Below are positions 32,885 through 42,586 of a stretch of 64,000 nt of DNA, piece after piece (the stretch's first letter is position 1; every line of letters starts with the position of its first letter). A program made the position numbers and the translations under genes. The notes beneath the pieces were generated by a model. That model worked only from the letters and a program-made list of their open reading frames with translations, did no database searches and had not been told where the DNA came from. The DNA is from Bin87 sp965116565 (GTDB lineage Bacteria; Chloroflexota; Dehalococcoidia; Lucifugimonadales; UBA3495): assembly GCA_965116565.1 (NCBI GenBank), contig OZ220699.1:2852001-2916000 (forward strand). Direction: 5' to 3'.

Positions 32885-35287
32885 ATGAACATGTCATCCA
32901 TGCTGAATTCCCAAGATTCGACAGAACCAGATCCAACCCACAACCCCCCTAGTGTACTCGTCGACCGACTATTCAGGCTGAACGAAGCCTGTCTACGCGT
33001 ATCGAAAACGCTGGAGTTGGATAGCGCATTGCAGGAGATCGCTGACAGCGCGTGTTTCCTCACGGGTGCCCGCTACGGGGTGGTCGCTTTATTTGACGAA
33101 ATTGGAGGTTTTTCCCACACAGTCACCTCTGGGATGGAACCTCAACAACTCGAGCGGATGGAGACGGCCCCGGTTGGAAATGGTTTGTTGGGTTACCTCA
33201 ACGAAACGGAAGGCACTCTAAGAGTCGCCGATATCAAAAATCATCCGCGATCTTTAGGGCTGCCTCCACACCATCCTCCCATGACCTCATTCCTTGGAGT
33301 CCAGGTGAGCCACGACGGCCAACACCTTGGCAACATATATCTGGGCGAAAAACAGGATGAGCAAGAATTCACCCGGCTGGACGAGGACCTGATTCGACGA
33401 TTCGCTGAACAGGCGGGGACGACCATTTCCAACTCCCGCCGTTTCGAACGTGAACGCAAGATCAAAACCGACCTGAAAGCATTGGTGAAAATCGCTCCTG
33501 TGGGTCTGGTCGTTTTCGACGCCAGAACCGGGAATATCCTGACGGTGAACGAGGAGGGAAAACGCATTGCGGGCGAGAGTGGTATGGCCGCCCATTCGTG
33601 GGACGAATTGCTCGTACAATTTTCGTTGCGCAGGGCCGATGGCAGCGAAATCAAGGCCGGCGATCGTCCGACGATGCTCGTCATGCAAAGCGGAGAGGTC
33701 GTGCGAGCCGAAGAGTTCGCCCTCCACTTCAACGACGGGCGTGTGATCAACACTCTGGTGAGTGCGGCGCCGATCTACTCCGACCGGGGAGATATCCAGT
33801 CCGTCGTTGTGGCGGTTCAGGACATGACACCTCTGGAAGACGCAGGAAGGATGCGCGCCGAATATCTCGGATTGGTGAGCCACGAGTTGCGCATGCCGTT
33901 GACGACCATCAAAGGGTCCATCCTTGGGTTGAAGGGCATCATAGAGTCGTCCGAATCAAGCGAACCGCTACAACTGCTACAGATCGCCGACCATCAACTG
34001 GAGGTCATGCGGAACCGCATCAACAGTCTGATTGAGCTCAGCCATATTGAGGCAGGCACCTTGAGCCTGTCATTGGAAAGCGCGGACATACCGTCGTTGC
34101 TGTCCGATGCTATTCTTGAATTCCGGCGCAATCATCCGGGATTCGTCGTGCGACAGGGAGACTTTACGGGTCTACAGCCGGTGATGGTGGACAGAGACCG
34201 TATCTCGCAGAGCCTTCGCGATATGTTCTCCTATGTCTTCAAGCACGCCTCCGCTGCCTCCACTGTTTCAGTCAACGCAGCGCAGCAGGATTCCCACGTG
34301 GAAGTTTCGATCTCCATCAACAGCGATCGGGCCCACTCCGCGGAAATCCCGGAGTTGGTCCACCGCTTCCGATCAACGTACGGCGAGGATATCAACCAGG
34401 GAATGGATGGGGACGGGTTGGCGTTGGCAATCTGCCAAGGCATCATCACCGCTCATGGTGGACATTTGCGGGCGGAAAAGGGTGAGTGCGGGCATGGCAT
34501 GTTCTTCAACTTCACAATGCCGATGGCGGTGGAACCGAGCATCGACAAGTTAACCAGCGTTGCTCGGACCTACCCAACCGCAGATGGAACCGGGGATGCC
34601 GCCACCGAGATCCTGGTTTGCACCGACGATCCCGAAACCCGGCTCACCATTTTCCGAACGTTGTTCAACGAGGGATACGCGCCACGAGAAGCCGTCGACA
34701 TAGCGCAGGTCGAACGACTAACGTCGGAGATCCAACCTCAGTTGGTCCTGCTGGACTTGACGAGTCGCGAGACCTCCTGGTTTGAAACGATCAACAAGTT
34801 GACCACAAGGCACCAAGTGCGCGTCATCGCCGTAGTGGAGGAGGGGGACGGTGAAAGATCATCCCAAGCGACCGCCAAGGGTGCAGATTGGTGCCTGGTG
34901 AAACCCATCACCCCGGTGGAGCTGCTGGCACGGGTCAGGACTCCTTTGAACAAGCAATCCCAATCCCGTCGGATAGATCCGGGCGATGGTTACGCGGTCG
35001 GCCAACTGACGGTGAACTACGCGTCCCATACGCTGGAAGTGGGTGGTCAACCGGTTCAGTTGACCGCAACAGAGTACAAACTCCTGTTCGAGTTGTCCCG
35101 GCGAGCGGGGCGCGTATTGACCCAAGAGGAACTGTTGCGACGAGTTTGGGGACCGGAATACTCCGGCGAGTCCCAACTGCTGAGGGCATACGTCAAATCG
35201 TTGCGCCAAAAACTGGGCGACAACGCGCGCGACCCGTCATATATTTTCACGGAGCACGGCACCGGGTATCGGATGGCGAAAGTCTAG
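32885..35287 (+). CDS. GAF-PAS-histidine kinase-receiver-OmpR DNA-binding fusion
   Basis: This is a single 800-residue regulator. A GAF domain lies at about residues 30-185 and a PAS-like region at about 195-315. The HisKA helix LVSHELRMPLTT has phospho-His near 334. The HATPase domain is reduced: the DGDGLALAICQGII G-box is present, but the N-box Asn is replaced (SYVFKHAS). A receiver follows with LLDLT (Asp near 624) and LVKPITP (Lys near 672). An OmpR-type winged helix closes it (LTATEYKLLFELSR, RRVWGPEY, YVKSLRQKL, HGTGYRM). Sensor and DNA-binding output are thus on one chain. Phosphorylation may be weak or absent. Neighbouring metabolic operons are candidate targets. Confidence 0.85.
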   Translation: MNMSSMLNSQDSTEPDPTHNPPSVLVDRLFRLNEACLRVSKTLELDSALQEIADSACFLTGARYGVVALFDEIGGFSHTVTSGMEPQQLERMETAPVGNGLLGYLNETEGTLRVADIKNHPRSLGLPPHHPPMTSFLGVQVSHDGQHLGNIYLGEKQDEQEFTRLDEDLIRRFAEQAGTTISNSRRFERERKIKTDLKALVKIAPVGLVVFDARTGNILTVNEEGKRIAGESGMAAHSWDELLVQFSLRRADGSEIKAGDRPTMLVMQSGEVVRAEEFALHFNDGRVINTLVSAAPIYSDRGDIQSVVVAVQDMTPLEDAGRMRAEYLGLVSHELRMPLTTIKGSILGLKGIIESSESSEPLQLLQIADHQLEVMRNRINSLIELSHIEAGTLSLSLESADIPSLLSDAILEFRRNHPGFVVRQGDFTGLQPVMVDRDRISQSLRDMFSYVFKHASAASTVSVNAAQQDSHVEVSISINSDRAHSAEIPELVHRFRSTYGEDINQGMDGDGLALAICQGIITAHGGHLRAEKGECGHGMFFNFTMPMAVEPSIDKLTSVARTYPTADGTGDAATEILVCTDDPETRLTIFRTLFNEGYAPREAVDIAQVERLTSEIQPQLVLLDLTSRETSWFETINKLTTRHQVRVIAVVEEGDGERSSQATAKGADWCLVKPITPVELLARVRTPLNKQSQSRRIDPGDGYAVGQLTVNYASHTLEVGGQPVQLTATEYKLLFELSRRAGRVLTQEELLRRVWGPEYSGESQLLRAYVKSLRQKLGDNARDPSYIFTEHGTGYRMAKV

Positions 35288-35449
35288 CGAGCATCGCCGG
35301 CATTGTGCCTTGCGGACAACCGGCCCGCGCAGGTGATCTATCTGCATCCACAGGTTGCCGGTTCATGGAACGGATGGCAGCCGGCGAGTCGGTCAGGCGG
35401 GTACACTGTGTGCATCCAGACCATCCCTGGCGGGATACCGAGGAGCACA

Positions 35450-36433
35450 ATGACCGACCGTGTCCGGACCACCGTTCTGCGTCGCCTGACACTCGAATCG
35501 GGAGATCAGGAAGACATAGCCCAGAGTACCGTAGCGTCCAGCGTCATCGAGACTCTCGCCCCACTCGTGCAACGCGCTCTCGCCGGAGAAAAGGAGGTCC
35601 AAGTACCTCCCACCAACTATTGGTTCACCGCGGTGGCAATACCCGACCGCTCGTCCGGAGATGCGCTCCGAGTGCAGTTGGGCGCCGGAGCTGCAAATAC
35701 TCAACCTCTGGCGGAGATGACCCTCCGTCCACCTGACAGCGACGGAGAGCCGGCAATACTCATGACCAGCATCGGAGGTTGGTTGCAAGCCGTCAATGCC
35801 GGCTTGCTGGGCAGCCGACCTTCGGCTGATCTGGTTGCCCGCGAGATATCTGACCTTGAAAGGTGCATCTCGTGGACGTGGCTGGAGTTGCAGGGGTACG
35901 CGGTACGCCCCCAAAACTTGGGGAGCCCGCTCGAGGTGCTGTTCTCGGCAGGAGGGGGCATGCTCACTGCCGTCGTGCAGGAGCCCGGAGAAACTTACGA
36001 GGTCTGCTTCCTCATACAAAACACGCCGGACGCGGTACGGAGTTTGCCGACTGCGCCACGCGTCGAGGTCCACGCGCGGCTGTTCAGGATCGGCTCGGTG
36101 CACTTGGTGCCGCTCGTCGCGCAAGTCGGCGACACCTGGTACGAATCGTGGATCAATGCCTGCTCCGACGACGGCCGAGGCTTGGACGAACTGGAAATGC
36201 TGGCGGCGCAAGACCGGGTCGTGTTCCTGATCTACGACGGAACATCATTCGATCCGGAACGGACGGTGCAATTTCCCAACCCGCTTGTCAACACTGTCCG
36301 CCAGATCCGGCGGGCGATGGAAGGTGTCCCACCCTGGACGATTGAGGAATTTGCGAACGCCAGGGAGGAACTTTACGCGGCGTACCCGACTCCCCAGGAC
36401 CTCATTTTCGGCCCGGACGTTACTGGAAGGTAG
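35450..36433 (+). CDS. Hypothetical protein, 327 aa
   Basis: The start is ATG 35450 with GAGGAGC four bases upstream; the frame runs further back but without a ribosome site. The product is soluble and mixed alpha/beta, with PPTNYWFTAVAIPDR, RCISWTWLELQGYAVRP and VEVHARLFRIGSVHLVPL. No catalytic or membrane motif. It follows the sensor/regulator in the same direction, 162 bp downstream, and converges on the CaiB gene. Function unknown. Confidence 0.6.
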   Translation: MTDRVRTTVLRRLTLESGDQEDIAQSTVASSVIETLAPLVQRALAGEKEVQVPPTNYWFTAVAIPDRSSGDALRVQLGAGAANTQPLAEMTLRPPDSDGEPAILMTSIGGWLQAVNAGLLGSRPSADLVAREISDLERCISWTWLELQGYAVRPQNLGSPLEVLFSAGGGMLTAVVQEPGETYEVCFLIQNTPDAVRSLPTAPRVEVHARLFRIGSVHLVPLVAQVGDTWYESWINACSDDGRGLDELEMLAAQDRVVFLIYDGTSFDPERTVQFPNPLVNTVRQIRRAMEGVPPWTIEEFANAREELYAAYPTPQDLIFGPDVTGR

Positions 36434-36516
36434 ATCTCCGGCGCGCTACCCTATGGCGATACCCTGAGACTCCGCCGTCCGTTACCTGCGGCGACCGGGC
36501 TAACGTTGACCGGGCA

Positions 36517-37905
36517 TCAATCAGATTCGGCAGAATTAAAGCGGTCTCGGAAATCCGAATCGTAGTCCACCGTCCAACCCAGTTCGACTTGGCGATCCAG
36601 TGGGACAGACGCCGGTACTTGCGCTCCGGCAAGTTTCTTGCCCACCGCATCCAAAGCCTCGAGCGCGGCGATCTCCGATTCGTCCAGACCCAGAACCCGG
36701 GACAGCACATACTGGTTGTCCTCACCCAGCATCGGACCCGGCTTTTTGATTCCGACGTCGTTTCCAGACATGCGCCAACCCCGGCTGACATATTGCTGAC
36801 GACCAAGCCCGGTCTCGGGGTTGTGTTCCGCAGGCTCGAAATATCCGCGCGCCCTGAAATGAGGATCGGCCAGCAGATCGCGGCCATCCAGAACCGGCCC
36901 GGCGGGCACGCCGGCTCCCTGCAAGACTTCCATGATCCGATACTTGTCGCGACCGCCGGTCCAGCCGCAGATTATCCCGTCCAGATCGTCCTGATGCCGA
37001 TGCCGAACGGTGGGATCCGCGAATCTGGCATCATTGGTCAGTTCCGGCATGCCCATCGCGTCGCACAACGCGCGCCACTCGTCATCGTCTCGTGCCGCGA
37101 TAACCACCCATTGATCGCTGCCCCGGCAGGGATAACAACCATGGGGCGCTATGGTCTCGTGTCGATTGCCCATGCGGCGAACTCGCCGGCCATTGAAAGC
37201 GTAATCCAGGACACCTTCGCCGACGAATGACACCCCCACCTGGTACATCGCCAGGTCAATCCACATTCCCCGGCCTGTCCTCGCACGGTGAATGAGACTG
37301 GCCATAACGGCCAATTGGGCGGTCCAACTGGCTAGAAAATCGGTGTATGAATTGGCGATTTTGTTGGGCACCGTGCCCGGCGATGAGCGACCGTCAGCAT
37401 CTATGTCGAGATAGCCCGTAAACGCCCCCGTGCCGTGGGTAGGCTCCAGCGCGGTTGCCATCGCGCCGAAATCTGACCACGGACCCGAGTGTCCATAACC
37501 CGTGTTGGACACCATGATCAGGTCAGGTTTCACCTGCTTCAGGTTCGCGTAATCCAGTCCGAACCGACGCATCACGCGGGGAGTGAAGTTCTCCAGCACT
37601 ATGTCAGATACCGACACCAACCGCCGTAGAACCTCCAGCGCATCCGGCGATCGCAAATCCAAAGTGACGCTGAGTTTGCCGTGATTCAAGGTGTGAAAGG
37701 TGCCGGCGCGTTCCCAGAACAGATCGCCGGGCTCGTTGTCGGGATAAGGTCCGTTCAGTGTCCGCGTCGTGTCCACGAACTGGTTGTGATGGGTTTCAAC
37801 CTTGATGACCTCGGCGCCCAGATCCGCCAGGTAGGCGCCGCAGTAAGGCATGGCGAACACCCGGCTCAGGTCAACCACTCGTATCCCGTCCAGTGGCAGC
37901 GTCAT
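36517..37905 (-). CDS. CaiB/BaiF family III CoA-transferase, copy 1
   Basis: This 462-residue enzyme has the family start MTLPLDGIRVVDLSRVFAMP, then LADLGAEVIKVE, LDLRSPDALEVLRRLV, DIVLENFTP and a GYGHSGPWSDFG loop. The C-terminal helix-rich segment ends with DESEIAALEALDAVGKKLAG. These transferases move CoA between acids without a covalent CoA intermediate. The start overlaps the upstream copy's stop by 4 nt, third in the MaoC-CaiB-CaiB operon. The pairing suggests activation of a dicarboxylic or hydroxy acid followed by hydration, but the substrate is unknown. Confidence 0.88.
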   Translation of the reverse strand: MTLPLDGIRVVDLSRVFAMPYCGAYLADLGAEVIKVETHHNQFVDTTRTLNGPYPDNEPGDLFWERAGTFHTLNHGKLSVTLDLRSPDALEVLRRLVSVSDIVLENFTPRVMRRFGLDYANLKQVKPDLIMVSNTGYGHSGPWSDFGAMATALEPTHGTGAFTGYLDIDADGRSSPGTVPNKIANSYTDFLASWTAQLAVMASLIHRARTGRGMWIDLAMYQVGVSFVGEGVLDYAFNGRRVRRMGNRHETIAPHGCYPCRGSDQWVVIAARDDDEWRALCDAMGMPELTNDARFADPTVRHRHQDDLDGIICGWTGGRDKYRIMEVLQGAGVPAGPVLDGRDLLADPHFRARGYFEPAEHNPETGLGRQQYVSRGWRMSGNDVGIKKPGPMLGEDNQYVLSRVLGLDESEIAALEALDAVGKKLAGAQVPASVPLDRQVELGWTVDYDSDFRDRFNSAESD

Positions 37906-39098
37906 ATCACCCCTGCACTCCTGAGCTGGACCAATTCTGCGTCGGTGCGTCCCAGTTCGTGGCCAAATATCTCGCGGTTATGTTGACCCAATAACGGCGC
38001 GGGTCGCCTCACCTCGTATTCCATTCCGGACAGCTTGGGGCCCATACCGGGATATTGCGCCTGGCCTGCAACCGGGTGATCCACGATGCGGTAGAACTCG
38101 CGCTCACTGAGGTGCGGGCAGTCGTGCAGGTCTCCGGCGTCCTGCGCCATTCCGAAAACGAGCCGGCGCTCTCCCGATGCCTGGTGCAGAGGCTTTCGAT
38201 CCCATTCCGCCAGTCCTTTGACCAGCAACTCGTAGATTTCCTCGCCATGTTCGATCCGCCCGGAGCCGGAGGCGAATCGTTCGTCGTGCAATTCGGGGAC
38301 TCCGATCAGGTCGGCCACCGTCGACCAGGGCTGCGAACCCTGGACCGACGGGATCACGTATCCATCTCGCGCCGGCATCAGTTCCTCGAATCCCGATCCA
38401 CGTACCGGCCTCCTCCCTTTGATGGCTCCCATGTAACTGTAGTACGGCACTGCCTGCACCAGATGCGACGCCAAACACTCCACCGCGGAAACATCGATGG
38501 TCTGTCCCACTCCGGTGGACATACGCTGAAACAGAGCCGCCGTGGTCGCGACCGCCCCGTTGATTCCAGCCACGTAGAAGGACTGATTGAGGGCGTTGCG
38601 CAGCGGTTCCCGGTCAGAGTCCCCGGAGTGGTACATAAGACCGCTCATCGCCGTCGCAACTATGTCCGTCGCCGCGTGGTCCCGATATGGCCCCGTTTGG
38701 CCAAATGCCGTGATGGACGTGATGATCAGGTTGGGGTAATCGCGGGCGAGTGAGTCTATCTCCAGCGCTGCCACGGGCCTTTCCCGGGGCGGATAATTTT
38801 CGACCAGGACATCCCCGCTCTCCAGCAAGTCCGATAAAAGCTTGGCGCCGGACGTAGTCGCCGGATCAAGCGTGATTCCTCGTTTGTTGGTGTTCAGATA
38901 AAGGAAAGGAACGCTTTTGTCGGGGTGTGGGTCGTCGCCGACGAACGGACCCATGCGCCTCGCTTCGTCGCCCCATCCCGGCGGCTCAACTTTGATCACA
39001 TCCGCTCCGTAATCCGCGAGCAACTTGGCGCAGAATGGAGCGGACACATGGCCGCCCATTTCCAGAATGCGGATTCCGTCCAGAATACCCGGCATCAC
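37902..39098 (-). CDS. CaiB/BaiF family III CoA-transferase, copy 2
   Basis: This 398-residue homologue begins MMPGILDGIRILEMGGHVSA, with ADYGADVIKVEPPGWGDEARRMGP, LLSDLLESGDVLVENYPP and a FGQTGPYRD loop. It is only distantly similar to the downstream copy, so the two probably form different subunits or act on different acids. Its start and stop each overlap a neighbour by 4 nt. Known CaiB enzymes carry a catalytic Asp, here within the ATDIVATAMSG region (inference). Confidence 0.88.
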   Translation of the reverse strand: MMPGILDGIRILEMGGHVSAPFCAKLLADYGADVIKVEPPGWGDEARRMGPFVGDDPHPDKSVPFLYLNTNKRGITLDPATTSGAKLLSDLLESGDVLVENYPPRERPVAALEIDSLARDYPNLIITSITAFGQTGPYRDHAATDIVATAMSGLMYHSGDSDREPLRNALNQSFYVAGINGAVATTAALFQRMSTGVGQTIDVSAVECLASHLVQAVPYYSYMGAIKGRRPVRGSGFEELMPARDGYVIPSVQGSQPWSTVADLIGVPELHDERFASGSGRIEHGEEIYELLVKGLAEWDRKPLHQASGERRLVFGMAQDAGDLHDCPHLSEREFYRIVDHPVAGQAQYPGMGPKLSGMEYEVRRPAPLLGQHNREIFGHELGRTDAELVQLRSAGVI

Positions 39099-40165
39099 CA
39101 GGGTTCCTCATCCCAGGTCAAAGGCAGCGATTTACCACGCTTGGGCAGAATCACGGTCGCGGTTCCCGCCGCGGTTTGGCCGCCTCGGTCGTTTTGCAAA
39201 ACCACGGAGCAGTCCACGTATCCGTAGTCGCCCGCGTCCCGCACGTCGCTCACCACGCCGGCCGCCGTCAGCGTATCCCCTGGGAAATCCATTCCGCGAT
39301 GTTCGACGTAAAACCGCTTGAACCATCCTTCCTCGCCCGCGTAGTCCAGGATCAGTTGACCCAGATACTGGTTTTTCAGCGATCCGTTGACCACCACGTT
39401 GGGCAAACCCTGGTGCAATTGGGCGAAAGGCAAATCCCAGTGAATACGCGCGTAGTTGCCGTTTGCGGCGGCCCAGCGAATCAAATGCGTGGTCGTCATC
39501 GGGCCTTTGACCACAGGTGGCAGGGAATCTCCCACCGCAACATCCTCGAAATGACGTTGGTGCACGGGCTGCACATCCGGCTTCGACAGAATCACCTCCG
39601 GGTCCGGCGGCGCAACCGCAACCGTGGTAAGGTCGGTGGCGACCTGGGCGACGTCCGTGGGTTGCTCTCCCTCCGGCAGCGCCCGATGTATGCTGACCCG
39701 GCGGGCGCGACTCAGTTTCTGACCGTGCTGGTCGGTCTGCGTTTCTTCGCGCACGATGAAGACCAGGGGACCGGAACGGCCCTGTTTTTCAAATATGTCG
39801 AGCATCTTGAACTGGCGGGAGACCCAACTCCCCACCTTGACGGGCGCGAGAAACTGCCAGTCGCTCCCTCCGTTGAGGCCGTAGCTGTTGAACGGCAAAG
39901 GGACTTCGAAATGCCATTCCTGCCCGGCGCCAAAGTACCCGATCGGCGGCGCGATGTCTTTCCAGGCAGCGAGCGGCGGACACAGCAGGCTCCCAAAGCG
40001 GCTGTTCTCCGCATACTCGGGGTCGATGTACAACGGATTGTAGTCCTCAATGGCGTCCGCAACGTCGTAGGCCATTTCGGCGCTAACCGGAAATTTGTTC
40101 CTCTCCGGTTCAGTTTCCAAGCCGATGAGGGATCGTATTTCCTCGGTAATCAGGGTGCCGGACAT
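39095..40165 (-). CDS. MaoC-like double hot-dog hydratase
   Basis: This is a 356-residue protein starting at ATG 40165 with AAAGGAG upstream; the frame's longer N-terminus lies in the promoter and is rejected. The N-terminal half resembles the FAS1-type dehydratase hot dog (EMAYDVADAIEDYNPLYID). The C-terminal half is MaoC (HFEDVAVGDSLPPVVKGPM, then ANGNYARIHWDLPFA). Members hydrate enoyl-CoA or mesaconyl-type CoA esters. It leads the operon with two CaiB transferases, which fits a CoA-dependent hydration pathway. Confidence 0.82.
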   Translation of the reverse strand: MSGTLITEEIRSLIGLETEPERNKFPVSAEMAYDVADAIEDYNPLYIDPEYAENSRFGSLLCPPLAAWKDIAPPIGYFGAGQEWHFEVPLPFNSYGLNGGSDWQFLAPVKVGSWVSRQFKMLDIFEKQGRSGPLVFIVREETQTDQHGQKLSRARRVSIHRALPEGEQPTDVAQVATDLTTVAVAPPDPEVILSKPDVQPVHQRHFEDVAVGDSLPPVVKGPMTTTHLIRWAAANGNYARIHWDLPFAQLHQGLPNVVVNGSLKNQYLGQLILDYAGEEGWFKRFYVEHRGMDFPGDTLTAAGVVSDVRDAGDYGYVDCSVVLQNDRGGQTAAGTATVILPKRGKSLPLTWDEEPW

Positions 40166-40206
40166 TGGGCACACTCCTTTCCAAACAGTGTATGATGATC
40201 GCGACG

Positions 40207-40278
40207 ATTTTAGCCAAACGGGTCCGTTTGCACAAATCAAACGGCGTGTTTGACATGTGCGTGCGAATTCTTTACTCT
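40207..40278. promoter_or_regulatory. Divergent promoters with two related palindromic operators
   Basis: Minus promoter: -35 TTGTGC (40235-40230), 17 bp spacer, -10 TAAAAT (40212-40207). The palindrome CAAACGG-GT-CCGTTTG (40215-40230) fills the spacer. Plus promoter: -35 TTGACA (40250-40255), 17 bp, -10 TACTCT (40273-40278). The palindrome TCAAAC-GGCGT-GTTTGA (40237-40253) overlaps its -35. The sites share CAAACGG, so one repressor may control both operons. Confidence 0.6.
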
Positions 40279-40308
40279 GCGCGCCCATTTTGTTAGCCCA
40301 GGTGCACG

Positions 40309-41265
40309 GTGAACAGGTTCCTGACTCCTTTGAGAGCGCTCACCAGTTGGTATGCTCTGGCCCCGGCAGCCGTTATTCTCGGCGTCGTGATCGGGGCGAT
40401 AGTGCTGGTGAACACGTCTCCCACCAAGCACAACATCGGCGTCATCGACATACCATTCACCGTTATCACAGACAACTCGGCCTATGTCATCACCCAGTAC
40501 CTGAATTACGCCCGTGAGGATCCCTCCATCAAGGCCGTTGTGATCCGCGTGGCCACTCCCGGTGGCGGCGCCGCCTCCAGTGAGAGGCTGTACATCGAAA
40601 CCCGGAACCTGCGCGACGAAAAGCCTGTGGTCATGGTAATGGGCGGTATGGTCGCCAGTGGCGGCTACATGATGGCCATGGGCGTGAATCATACCTATGC
40701 ACAAACCTCCTCGCTGGTGGGCAACGTGGGTGTGATCACCATCGCAGGCCCCTTGATCCCCCGGCCCTTGCCAGAGAGCATCGTAGTTACCGGCCCCCAC
40801 AAACTCTACGGGTCCTCGCGGCGAGACTGGATCGGCCTGGCCGAGGAATTGAAGGACGGGTTCGCCCAGATGGTGATCCGCGAACGCGGCGACAAGTTGC
40901 GCGTCACCGAAGCGGAACTCACCGAAGGCCGACTCTATGCCGGTGTCGACGCCGTGAGGCTGGGTCTGGTGGACGAAATCGGCGGCGACAGTGACGGCAT
41001 GGACAAAGCCGCGGAGCTGGCCGGCATATCCAATTATGGGATCGTCGACGTGAACGCCGAGGTCTTGCGCCAATCCATAGAGCGGACCCGCCGTATCTTC
41101 CGTTCTGAGCTTGATCGGGCTGATTCTGATGTTGAACCCACCGTCGAGGACTCGCTGCCGACCCTGCTGCTGGACAACATAGACCGGGATAACCCGTTGC
41201 CGGAATTCCCGCTGGACATTCAAACCCCCAACATCTATTACCTGTATGCCGGAAATGACTATTAG
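40309..41265 (+). CDS. S49 family serine peptidase (SppA/ClpP-like)
   Basis: This 318-residue protein starts with GTG at 40309 after AGGTG. An N-terminal membrane anchor (about residues 15-35) is followed by the ClpP-like core: AVVIRVATPGGGAASSERLY, VMGGMVASGGYMMAMG with Ser117, and a GPHKLYGSS segment whose Lys165 would complete the Ser/Lys dyad as in bacterial SppA. LYAGVDAVRLGLVDEIGG is the usual late motif. It would degrade signal peptides or membrane-bound protein pieces. First in a plus-strand operon with DUF4350-like and lipoprotein genes. Confidence 0.82.
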   Translation: MNRFLTPLRALTSWYALAPAAVILGVVIGAIVLVNTSPTKHNIGVIDIPFTVITDNSAYVITQYLNYAREDPSIKAVVIRVATPGGGAASSERLYIETRNLRDEKPVVMVMGGMVASGGYMMAMGVNHTYAQTSSLVGNVGVITIAGPLIPRPLPESIVVTGPHKLYGSSRRDWIGLAEELKDGFAQMVIRERGDKLRVTEAELTEGRLYAGVDAVRLGLVDEIGGDSDGMDKAAELAGISNYGIVDVNAEVLRQSIERTRRIFRSELDRADSDVEPTVEDSLPTLLLDNIDRDNPLPEFPLDIQTPNIYYLYAGNDY

Positions 41266-42583
41266 ATTGCTGACGTCGTTGGGATTACTGATTGTCTTCG
41301 CTGGCATTGCTTTCGGGGGCGGATACCTGTTCTTCAACGCCAGCAACTACGATCCTCCGATTCGGCCCGCAGCTGAAATTTCCGAAATCGGCGTTCCCGA
41401 TTTGCCGTCCAGCCGGGACCAACAGGTGAGGGTACCGGGGACGCAGGGGGGTCTGGTGCTGATCGACGCGACTCACCGCAACTCATTCCGCGAGAATGAG
41501 ATCGTCACCCTGCTCTCGAAAATATCCAGCAATGGTTACACCAATGAATTCGTTGGGCAGTTCACCACCACAGACGTGGGTAGACGCCTCGCTCTCTTCG
41601 ATGAAAAACTCCGACGCGCCGACGCTTTGATCGTTGCCCTGCCCCGCGATGCGTATACGCCAGCGGAGGTGGACCTGGTGGAGCGTTTCGTCCGCAAGGG
41701 CGGCAAATTGCTGCTGATCTCGGATCCAACACGGATTCAACGCACCAACACTCTTGCAGAAAGATTCGGCGTGAATTTTCGACCGGATTACCTCTACAAC
41801 CAGCACGACAACGACCTCAATTTCCAGAACATCTTCGTGCGCGAATTTCAGCCGGACGCGGTTACCGCAGGTGTCAACGAAATCGCGCTCTATTCCGCCG
41901 GTTCGATCCAGTCTCCCGGGTCCGGTATCGCGTTCACCGACGGAAACACCGAGTCATCCATTGAGGTTTCCGGAGCGGGCCTGTCTCCCATTGCGTGGGG
42001 ATATTCCCGCAACGTACTCGCGATTGGGGACTTCACCTTCATGATCCCTCCCCATAGCTCTGCCCTCGACAACGACCAGCTCCTGTCAAATGTGGCCGAT
42101 TATCTCACCGTCAATACCCGCGAATTTGACCTCAGCGATTTCCCACACTTCTATCGCAGCGGGTCCGATCGGGATGTCGATATAGTGATCGCACAGGCGT
42201 CGCTGCTGAACAGTGGTACGACGGTCAAAAACTCCCTGGCGGATGACGGCATCATCGCAAGCCTGCAGACCACAGAGGACTTTGGCCGGGACACCGTGTT
42301 CCTCGGATTGCATGAGGACGCCCTGCGAGTGGGCGGTTACCTGCACGCCGCCGGCATAGGCGTAGGGGACACACTGTCCGGCCCATTCGGCCAGGACCTG
42401 CCGTTAGAGGGCACCGCGGTGACTGTCCTGGACGCCAATCGGGAACGGCACGTGTTGATAATCCTGGCCGACACGCCGGAAGTATTGAGCAAGGCGGTGG
42501 GCAGAGTATTGGACGGAACATACAGGCAGGATTCAGTCAACGATTTTGCGGCGGTGAGTTCCTTCGCGAAAGAGAGCAAATAA
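41246..42583 (+). CDS. DUF4350-like membrane-anchored protein
   Basis: This 445-residue protein overlaps the peptidase gene by 20 bp. A hydrophobic anchor (about residues 7-29) is followed by GLVLIDATHRNSF, DALIVALP, LVERFVRKGGKLLLISDPTR and LAIGDFTFM. This gives a GATase-like Rossmann segment resembling DUF4350. The C-terminal part is a separate alpha/beta region with HVLIILADTPEVLSKAV. ATG 41246 or ATG 41255 could be the start. It may assemble with the S49 peptidase and the next lipoprotein at the membrane. Family assignment is moderate. Confidence 0.6.
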   Translation: MPEMTIRLLTSLGLLIVFAGIAFGGGYLFFNASNYDPPIRPAAEISEIGVPDLPSSRDQQVRVPGTQGGLVLIDATHRNSFRENEIVTLLSKISSNGYTNEFVGQFTTTDVGRRLALFDEKLRRADALIVALPRDAYTPAEVDLVERFVRKGGKLLLISDPTRIQRTNTLAERFGVNFRPDYLYNQHDNDLNFQNIFVREFQPDAVTAGVNEIALYSAGSIQSPGSGIAFTDGNTESSIEVSGAGLSPIAWGYSRNVLAIGDFTFMIPPHSSALDNDQLLSNVADYLTVNTREFDLSDFPHFYRSGSDRDVDIVIAQASLLNSGTTVKNSLADDGIIASLQTTEDFGRDTVFLGLHEDALRVGGYLHAAGIGVGDTLSGPFGQDLPLEGTAVTVLDANRERHVLIILADTPEVLSKAVGRVLDGTYRQDSVNDFAAVSSFAKESK

Positions 42584-42586
42584 CCT

